This document shows positions 5,825 to 10,357 of a DNA stretch of 10,357 nt, piece after piece. The notes under the pieces are model-generated. The model had not been told where the DNA came from. It saw nothing but the letters and a program-made list of their open reading frames with translations, and searched no databases. The DNA comes from an uncultured Lachnospiraceae bacterium (GTDB lineage: Bacteria; Bacillota; Clostridia; Lachnospirales; Lachnospiraceae). Position numbers and translations under genes: made by a program. Numbering within the stretch: the first letter of the stretch is position 1; the number at the start of each line of letters is the position of its first letter. The stretch is from assembly GCA_910584845.1 (NCBI GenBank), contig CAJUDH010000038.1:1-10357 (forward strand). The letters run 5' to 3'.

Positions 5825-6295
5825 TCAACCTGGAAATGGGCTGGCCAACGAACAGATAAGTGCTTTGTTGTCAACCAGTAGTTTACGTTCCCACCTATAA
5901 AGCCATATTTCATGATCCCTGATCCAGCCATCAATTTTTTCAGACTCATCAATCCACTCATCCGGGTAATCCCAATTGCCGTCATATTTTGGATTTTGAT
6001 AATCATGCGCCCCATAGCGGAAAATGGAGGCCAGTTCACCGTCGCCGGTTTGTTCTAAAAAGAGTATCGTTAATTCTATATCTTTAGGGGATGTGGATTC
6101 ATAAAAAGTCCACACGCCACTTCTTTGTGATACCGCAAACCAATTTAGGATTGTTAAAAATGCAGTTACGCACAACGGCCTTTTATCAATGGGGATATGG
6201 TAATATAATTCCTCGCAAAATTCCGGCTCCAATAAATAGAATTCATCTATTTCAACTTCGGATATTTGCAGGTAGAGTTTCTCAATGTTTTTCAT
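5825..6295 (-). CDS. DMP19/DUF4375-like protein, 156 aa
   Basis: This is an intact soluble acidic protein. The middle (TAFLTILNWFAVSQRSGVW, then FYESTSPKDIELTILFLEQ and GDGELASIFRYG) follows the DMP19/DUF4375 pattern: an exposed aromatic-rich turn between two helices, then a helix ending in an alanine/tyrosine-rich stretch. The tail (PDEWIDESEKIDGWI, WLYRWERKLL) is also typical of relatives. DMP19-type proteins are DNA mimics or immunity-like proteins. A function here is not established. The start is ATG 6295, with GGGAG 8 bases upstream. An in-frame TTG at 6319 is weaker. It leads a short operon with the tautomerase 12 bases downstream. Confidence 0.6.
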   Translation of the reverse strand: MKNIEKLYLQISEVEIDEFYLLEPEFCEELYYHIPIDKRPLCVTAFLTILNWFAVSQRSGVWTFYESTSPKDIELTILFLEQTGDGELASIFRYGAHDYQNPKYDGNWDYPDEWIDESEKIDGWIRDHEIWLYRWERKLLVDNKALICSLASPFPG

Positions 6296-6351
6296 GTCCG
6301 TTTCTCCCTGGCATTCCAATTGGTAACGGGGGTTTATGATACCGTATAGGT

Positions 6352-6633
6352 TTAATATATGGAATCGGCTTTCTGGAAATGCCGGGATAATGCCTTTTCC
6401 GTAAAAACGGCTACGGTACCCATTGGGCAGCTGATTTTTGCAGCTTCCGGCGGACGGGTAACCATAATAATGGCCGGTTTGATTTCCTGGTTAGCCATCG
6501 GCAATCCATTCATAATATCAGCCCCGGTCCGGCCTTGAATGTTTTTTATTATATTCTTGGAAAGGCAAAATGGAACGTACCCGCTTTCCCGGATGAATTT
6601 GACGTTTGCCGCATAGGGGCTACTTGATTGTAC
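6352..6633 (-). pseudogene. Open frame lacking a start: 5'-truncated uncharacterised protein
   Basis: A frame free of stops runs from an upstream TAG (6634-6636) to TAA (6352-6354), about 93 codons. The reading (YAANVKFIRESGYVPF, DIMNGLPMANQEIKPAIIMV, TRPPEAAKISCPMGTVAVF, TEKALSRHFQKADSIY) looks like real protein and has balanced codons. There is no start codon near its beginning. The only ATGs (from 6513) are internal and have no ribosome binding site. I do not recognise the family. Its beginning overlaps the end of the stalk-domain gene by a few bases, so it was probably cut by whatever event joined that gene to it. Confidence 0.5.
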
Positions 6634-7228
6634 CTACAATTTCGATGTTCCCGCCATCTTTAAAAGCGCCGGAACAATTATATTGCCAAATCCCCTTTTC
6701 CAAAGGGATCTCTTTTGCCAGGTTGGCAGAGCCGATGGTAATGCGCTGCTCTTTGCCATTGGGGTCAAACAGAAATAAATCTACGGATCCGCCTTTGATG
6801 TCCGAGGTAATATTTAGGGTTAATGTCTGGTTGTCTTCTGCTTGAAAGGAGCCGGATTCTGCTATGTTCGCCTGGTTGGCGTGATTGGCTAAATGGATTA
6901 CCGCATTCCCTTCGGAAACGTTGTCGCCAATAACTTCATGGCGGCTGCCAGGATTGATATTAACCGTATTGGTTCCGCTGTCATAATGGACGGAATATCC
7001 AAGCTTCTCAAGCAATTCCGTTGCCGGCGCATATAAATCCTCGTTTTGCCCGTCATCCATAGTAACTGAGATTAAGGGCAGGTTTAGGGGCAAAGCCCCC
7101 CCGTTAAGGGTAATTGTGGTTTGGCTCAAAGTTGCGGATGGGATGCCTGTTGCCGCAAATGCCGTCGTTATCCCCAAAGTCCCGATAATAGTACCTGCTA
7201 CAAAACTTTTTACGTCGAATTTTTTCAT
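6620..7228 (-). CDS. Exported stalk-domain protein (copper amine oxidase N-terminal-like), 202 aa
   Basis: This is a secreted cell-surface protein. Residues 1-25 are a signal peptide: MKKFDVK, a hydrophobic core FVAGTIIGTLGITTA, then FA-A as cleavage site. Residues about 35-95 match the stalk domain seen at the N-terminus of copper amine oxidases and in many Firmicutes surface proteins (ITLNGGALPLNLPLISV, YAPATELLEKLGYSVHYD, NTVNINP). Residues 120-202 look like a beta-sandwich (NQTLTLNITSDIKGGSVDLF, LFDPNGKEQRITIG, GIWQYNCSGAFK, EIVGTIK). ATG 7228 has GGAGG 5 bases upstream. An earlier in-frame ATG at 7249 lacks one. The gene is intact. Its job is unknown; such proteins are commonly wall-associated accessory factors. 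Confidence 0.85.
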   Translation of the reverse strand: MKKFDVKSFVAGTIIGTLGITTAFAATGIPSATLSQTTITLNGGALPLNLPLISVTMDDGQNEDLYAPATELLEKLGYSVHYDSGTNTVNINPGSRHEVIGDNVSEGNAVIHLANHANQANIAESGSFQAEDNQTLTLNITSDIKGGSVDLFLFDPNGKEQRITIGSANLAKEIPLEKGIWQYNCSGAFKDGGNIEIVGTIK

Positions 7229-7265
7229 ATTTTCCTCCATTCTGCACACCTTTCACAGCACGGCA

Positions 7266-7283
7266 TACCCGATCCATCGGGTA
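7266..7283. promoter_or_regulatory. Perfect 18-bp palindromic site in the leader of the stalk-domain gene
   Basis: TACCCGAT, CC, then ATCGGGTA form an 8-bp perfect inverted repeat with a 2-base centre, lying 38 bases before the start codon of the stalk-domain gene. Symmetry of this kind is typical of a dimeric repressor operator. A hairpin with a 2-base loop would be sterically strained, which favours a DNA-binding site over an RNA structure. The regulator is not known. Confidence 0.5.
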
Positions 7284-7490
7284 GAAACAGATATGGGTGA
7301 AGCCATTTTCCCCCACTTGCTTTCCGGTGTAAAAGTTACATGGTTTCGCCTGCCTTTATTTTATGTAGGCAATGGGCCAGGTGCCAGGTTTACATGGGCC
7401 TTTGGCTTATTCTATGCCTGGTGGTATATCATTTCATCATGGACATTGGTAAATCCACCGGTAATGGAAAAGCCGTTACCCAATAGTTTG

Positions 7491-7499
7491 ATTATACCA
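7491..7499 (-). promoter_or_regulatory. Extended -10 promoter element facing the stalk-domain gene
   Basis: The minus strand reads TGGTATAAT, a perfect -10 with an extended TGN. The -35 position (7514-7519) reads TTTTAA, a weak match. It would give a leader of about 260 bases for the stalk-domain gene, containing the palindrome at 7266-7283. Confidence 0.45.
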
Positions 7500-7598
7500 T
7501 ATTAAAGATGGTTTTAAAATGTTTTATTTCCATACTTTTGCAACAGTGTATAAAGGGATACATATAAAAAAACAAAATAATGGACTGCCAACCTACTG

Positions 7599-7633
7599 AA
7601 AAACCGCTCTTTCACAACGAAGGGCGGTTTTTT
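7599..7633 (+). terminator. Rho-independent terminator, probably bidirectional
   Basis: AAAAACCGC (7599-7607) pairs with GCGGTTTTT (7624-7632), and CTT (7609-7611) extends the stem with AAG (7620-7622). A T-run ends the right arm and an A-run opens the left arm, so it could stop transcription on either strand. No intact plus-strand gene ends just upstream, so it may mark the end of a lost gene. Confidence 0.8.
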
Positions 7634-7668
7634 CATGGGCGCAGGGAAAGGAGGCAACCCAACTACCG

Positions 7669-7699
7669 GGGCTTGACAAGAGAGGTCAAGCCCTTTTTT
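7669..7699 (+). terminator. Strong rho-independent terminator just before the ParB ribosome binding site
   Basis: GGGCTTGAC (7669-7677) pairs perfectly with GTCAAGCCC (7685-7693) across a 7-base loop and is followed by six T's. The ParB ribosome binding site starts only 18 bases later, so a promoter upstream of this hairpin would be cut off unless antiterminated. It could be an attenuator of the ParB gene. Confidence 0.85.
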
Positions 7700-7731
7700 C
7701 ATGCCAGAAAACCAAGAAGGAGGTATTGCGA

Positions 7732-8420
7732 ATGGCCGATGAAAAATCGAAAAACCTGACTGGCGCAGACAGTCCAGGCAAAGACCCGGCGCAGCCCGAG
7801 GCAGGAAGCTCCCCCACTCCGGGGAAGGAGAAGAAAGCACCCGAAGCCACCGCACCGGAAAAACGGTAAAGGAGCCGGAAAAGGCGGCGAAGGAACTGGA
7901 AAAGGCGGCGAAGGAGCCGGAAAAAGCCGCTCCGCAAAAAGCGGCGAAGGAAGAAAAGAAGCCGGGGATTCCCAAAGGGCAGAAGGAGGCGGCCCGGCGC
8001 GGTGACGAGCAGATCGTCTACCTGAAGCTGTCCGGGCTCCACGCCTTCAAGAACCATCCCTTCCAGATCCGCAATGACGAAGAAAGGGAGGTAATGATCT
8101 TAAGCGTGAAGGTTAAGGGCGTGACCCAGCCGGCCATCGTCCGGCCACGGGAGGACGTGGCTATGAGATTGTCTCCGGCCACCGCCGCCAGAAGGCCAGC
8201 GAGCTTGCAGGCTATGCAGACATGCCGTGTATCATCCGCAACCTTACGGACGAGCAGGCCATCACGCAGATGGTGGAGGACAACACCAACCAGCGTGAGG
8301 ACACCCTCCCCAGCGAGCGGGCCAAGGCCTTAAAAATGCAGCTTGAGGCCATCAAACACCAAGGGGGCGAAACTTCACTTCGGGTCAAGTTGAAGCCCCT
8401 AAAAGGCAGGCAGGAAAAAA
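7732..8420 (+). pseudogene. ParB/RepB/Spo0J-like partition protein, N-terminal part, frameshifted and cut by an IS
   Basis: The gene starts at ATG 7732 with AAGGAGG 8 bases upstream. Frame one gives a 45-residue Ala/Pro/Lys-rich tail and stops at 7867-7869. The next frame resumes at 7869 with KEPEKAAKEL and then IPKGQKEAARRGDEQIVYL, LSGLHAFKNHPFQIR, KGVTQPAIVRPRED. A further frame gives GYEIVSGHRRQKASELAGYA (the ParB CTP-binding GxRR box), then NLTDEQAITQMVEDNTNQRE and LPSERAKALKMQLEAIKHQG. The helix-turn-helix and C-terminal dimer parts are missing, because the sequence runs into IS3-type coding at about 8420. Both frame breaks are explained by loss of one G in a G run. ParB-like genes of this kind are part of large clostridial conjugative elements. 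The protein cannot work as it stands. Confidence 0.85.
7869..7931 (+). repeat. Three 21-bp tandem repeats encoding KEPEKAA
   Basis: Three copies at 7869-7889, 7890-7910 and 7911-7931 encode KEPEKAA, KELEKAA and KEPEKAA. They form the charged linker ahead of the ParB domain. The length is a multiple of three, so copy-number change would keep the frame. Confidence 0.85.
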
Positions 8421-9240
8421 GTATAAGAGGGGGGCAAGGACGGGGAAACGGGCCGAAATGGGGGCAGCGGAAAAGGAATATCGAATCCAAGAGTATCCCG
8501 CGGGACAGATGCGGGAAGCGGCGCGGCGGGGTAGGCCATCCACCTGAACCAGCCGGTACCGTGCGGGGGGGCAGAAGCATTCCGTGGCAGAAGCGTGCCG
8601 TGCGCCGCACTTCCCTGTGCCGGACATTGCCAGTGGCGTTCCGGATGGGCCGGTGCCCGCACGGTGGAAAACAGGCGGCTGGCCGGGCTGGCGAAGGGGG
8701 CCTACCCTGAGACCCGGATAAAGGCTACTGGCGTATCCAGGACGGTCTGGCGCGTTATTACGGCCCGCCGGTGAACGGCAGGCGGGCGCTACGCATCTGC
8801 CGCAGTTTGGGTGCCCGCCCACCATCCAATACGCCCGGCATGGCTGCATCCGGCGTGCCTTAGGCCCACAGTGTCTGGCCGAAAACGTACGGAACCGCCA
8901 GTTTTACACGGACAAGCCCAACGGAAAGCGGCTGACGGGCGTAACCGGGTTCAGATATGATATGGGCGCGGCCGTGCATAAGCCCCAACCCGGCGCCATC
9001 CTGGGCCTTTGCGGCAGGCGGGCCGCCCCCTTTGCCCCCCGGATGCCAACGGCAGCGCCCTGTCCCATGGGGCGCTGGGCCTGGCCCTTGCCGCCAACCC
9101 GGACGCCCATCCCCTGTCCCACAGCGGCAGGGGCTTCCAGTACACCACCCGGGTGTTCCGCAGCAAGCTGGCTGCGGCCGGGATGACACCGGGTATGCCG
9201 CGGGTAGGCAAGTGTATGGGCAACAGGCCTATGGGGGGCC
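8421..9240 (+). pseudogene. IS3-family transposase (IS150-like OrfA/OrfB), heavily mutated and 3'-truncated
   Basis: Coding in several frames follows the order of an IS3-family element. First comes the OrfA helix-turn-helix remnant (EYRIQEYPAG, MREAARRG, around 8475-8530). Then come OrfB pieces: GYWRIQDGLARYYGPPV, then ALRICRSLG, YARHGCIRRALGPQCLAEN, NRQFYTDKPNGKRLTGVTGF, and HSGRGFQYTTRVFRSKLAAA. The family's conserved catalytic motifs normally read TDVTEF, HSDRG and NGPMEGFWG. Here they are TGVTGF, HSGRG and NRPMGG, so all three acidic DDE residues are glycine. At least two frameshifts are present (for example near 8812). The 3' end of the gene is replaced by an IS1182 fragment near 9240. 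Terminal inverted repeats were not found. The insertion sits inside the ParB-like gene. Confidence 0.85.
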
Positions 9241-9960
9241 ATGTAATATACCCGGAATCCACCCCATGCTGAAGGTTATATGCTGGTTTTAACTGTCCGG
9301 TTCCCATGGCATCTTCTTTCATCCTCATAAAAGTGGCGTCCTGGTCTGTCTTGGAATAACGGTTGCGTCCGCCTCAGATATGTATTTGCTGGTTATATTT
9401 TTGAGCCGGGACAGATAATCTTCGAGGGTTTCCATACTCTTTTGAAGCGGCGTTTTTCTTTTTCCAGTGCCATGGACGAAGATTACATTTTCACTCTGCT
9501 TAAGGACATAAAGCTTCTTGCGGAGTTTCTTTGCATGCTTCATCTTTATGGTGTTGCCATAAACAATCTTTAAACCGTAGAGCTGTTCGCACTCTGCCAC
9601 AAAATCAGCAAGTTTTATCAAAAGTTTTGTCTGATTTTTGATTACAGCCTTCTTTCGGACAAACGTATATTTGTTTGCGGCAGCTTCTATTTTTGTGCCA
9701 TCAATAAAAATGGTTTCACCTGAAATTTCTTCTAAGTCAAAAAGCGCGTTAGACATTTCAGCAAGAATGCGTTTGGCACATGGCGCAAAATGAATGCTCC
9801 TAAATTGTGCGAATGTCGCATGGTCCGACGCAGGGGAACCTTCTAGAAGAAACATAAAATTAATATCCCTTTTACGGTTAAGCTCCATGGAGCAGGAGGA
9901 ATAACCGCCATTCATGTAAGGGTAAAATACAATCTTAAAAAGAGTTCTTGGGAATGCTGA
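9240..9960 (-). pseudogene. IS1182-family transposase fragment, truncated at both ends
   Basis: The minus strand carries the middle of an IS1182-type transposase. The longest frame (9325-9915, 196 aa) contains YSSCSMELNRKRDINFMFL, then EGSPASDHATFAQFRSIHF, then ISGETIFIDGTKIEAAANKY with the first catalytic Asp, and GTGKRKTPLQKSMETLEDYL. The reading extends upstream (LFKIVFYPYMNGGY) until a stop near 9960, past which the N-terminus is absent. After about 9400 a frameshift leads to GGRNRYSKTDQDATFMRMKE, then GQLKPAYNLQHGVDSGYITW, ending near 9240 where IS3-type coding from the other strand begins. The C-terminal third and both element ends are missing. Confidence 0.88.
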
Positions 9961-9973
9961 ATTTATTTTTTAT

Positions 9974-10314
9974 TTCCTGCAAGCCAACAACATTATGGAT
10001 GTGACGGGGCTTGATAAAAAATTCAAAACTATGGTAGGGGAACAACTGGATATTCAGGTAAACTGAAACCCGTGGAACGGCGGTTAGGCATTCTGAAAAA
10101 GCACATAGAACAAGCCGGCATTTATTTCAAGTACAAGGGGAAGAAGCCGCTGACCGAAGCTGAGCAAATCCTATTCACAGCGGCGAAAGATTATCTCAAA
10201 GGCGTGATGAATGGCAAGGCCACAATCCCGACAAAGGCATGGAAAACAGAGTATGGCAAACTGGCCGCCGAGAGGAAAACACTCGATCAGCGGTATCTTG
10301 TATTGAAAGACTAA
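9974..10314 (+). pseudogene. Relaxase/mobilization protein C-terminal fragment, frameshifted
   Basis: Frame one (9974-10066) reads FLQANNIMDVTGLDKKFKTM, then VGEQLDIQV, and stops. The next frame continues from 10060 with KLKPVERRLGILKKHIEQAG, then IYFKYKGKKPLTEAEQILF, AAKDYLKGVMNGKATIPTKA, and WKTEYGKLAAERKTLDQRYL, stopping at 10312-10314. This is the coiled-coil, lysine-rich C-terminal tail region of relaxases from clostridial conjugative elements (HIEQAGIY, and TIPTKxWKxE are conserved there). It needs a single one-base frameshift to be continuous. The catalytic domain is missing, replaced on the left by the IS1182 fragment. It is on the plus strand, opposite to the relaxase at 1495-2540, and clearly a different family member. 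Confidence 0.75.
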
Positions 10315-10357
10315 CTATTAAAAGTCAAGACCTAAAATGAAATTTTTTGAATGAATT
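10315..10357. other. Right edge, nothing identified
   Basis: The last 43 bases are AT-rich, follow the relaxase fragment, and show no gene or structure that I can support. Confidence 0.5.

Larger units (their letters stand above)
7229..7731. other. Long gene-free stretch with promoter, operator-like palindrome and two terminators
   Basis: About 500 bases without a gene I can support. The minus strand could carry the leader of the stalk-domain gene from a promoter near 7491. An open plus-strand frame (about 7291-7505, hydrophobic and Trp-rich) has no ribosome binding site or family match. The right part holds two terminator hairpins. A small possible frame at 7701-7742 reads into the ParB ribosome binding site and is probably chance. 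Confidence 0.5.

Noticed and set aside
7291..7505. Plus-strand open frame, hydrophobic and Trp-rich, beginning MGEAIFPHLL
   Set aside because: No ribosome binding site, no family resemblance, and a good minus-strand extended -10 box overlaps its end. Kept only as an oddity, although two plus-strand terminators lie downstream.
7701..7742. Possible 13-codon leader peptide overlapping the ParB start
   Set aside because: No ribosome binding site of its own, and it begins directly at the terminator T-tract.
7869..7931. Tandem repeats considered as a CRISPR-like or iteron array
   Set aside because: Units are contiguous without spacers and encode an in-frame KEPEKAA linker of a ParB-like protein.
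7514..8057. Long minus-strand open frames rich in Phe, Ser and Arg opposite the ParB gene
   Set aside because: Low-complexity mirror of the Lys/Glu/Ala-rich ParB N-terminus; no ribosome binding site.
8212..8849. Minus-strand open frames opposite the IS3 remnant
   Set aside because: They arise from the GC-rich plus-strand coding, with Pro/Arg/Cys-rich composition and no motif.
8880..9245. Diversity-generating retroelement template or variable repeat as explanation for A to G changes
   Set aside because: No reverse transcriptase gene and no second copy of the segment are visible, and T to C changes are also common, which adenine-specific mutagenesis of one strand would not give.
1..10357. tRNA, rRNA, riboswitch or CRISPR array
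   Set aside because: No cloverleaf, rRNA-like block, conserved riboswitch core or regularly spaced repeat was recognised on either strand.

Overview
The window looks like an accessory region from a low-to-mid GC Firmicute, most likely a gut Clostridia/Lachnospiraceae member. The reasons are strong AGGAG-type ribosome binding sites, a Tn916-type integrase, a MobA/MobL relaxase, a stalk-domain secreted protein, and IS3 and IS1182 transposases whose recognisable stretches match clostridial families. Assignment below class level is an inference from family resemblance, not a database result.

Layout, left to right. (1) 1-2540, read on the minus strand: the end of an integrative mobilizable element. 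A Tn916-family tyrosine integrase is split in two by a 10-bp near-duplication. Beside it lies a MobA/MobL relaxase broken by many frameshifts, with a nic-like motif lying over its ribosome binding site. (2) 2541-6350, also minus strand: a run of small, mostly intact genes set among debris. They are a 136-aa unknown, a 170-aa unknown, a CDI-immunity-like 94-aa protein, a 92-aa unknown, a GNAT acetyltransferase, a ruined MBL-fold hydrolase, a 4-oxalocrotonate tautomerase and a DMP19/DUF4375-like protein. A second degenerate copy of the relaxase leader lies inside this stretch. (3) 6352-7228, minus strand: a 5'-truncated open frame and an exported stalk-domain protein. (4) 7500-7731: gene-free DNA with two strong terminator hairpins. 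(5) 7732-9245, plus strand: a frameshifted ParB-like gene interrupted by a heavily mutated IS3-family copy, visibly GC-rich. (6) 9240-9960, minus strand: an IS1182-family fragment truncated at both ends. (7) 9974-10314, plus strand: the C-terminal part of a relaxase, frameshifted.

The genes do not form one working machine. The region reads as a graveyard of at least two mobile elements, with small cargo genes surviving between the ruins. The most informative signals are: the damage pattern (apparent A:T to G:C transitions plus one-base indels in G/C runs, which removed all three acidic catalytic residues of the IS3 transposase and the metal ligands of the MBL protein); the contrast between ruined mobility genes and open immunity-like genes; repeated nic-like motifs; and structured repeats around the integrase. 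I found no convincing new multi-gene defence or signalling system.
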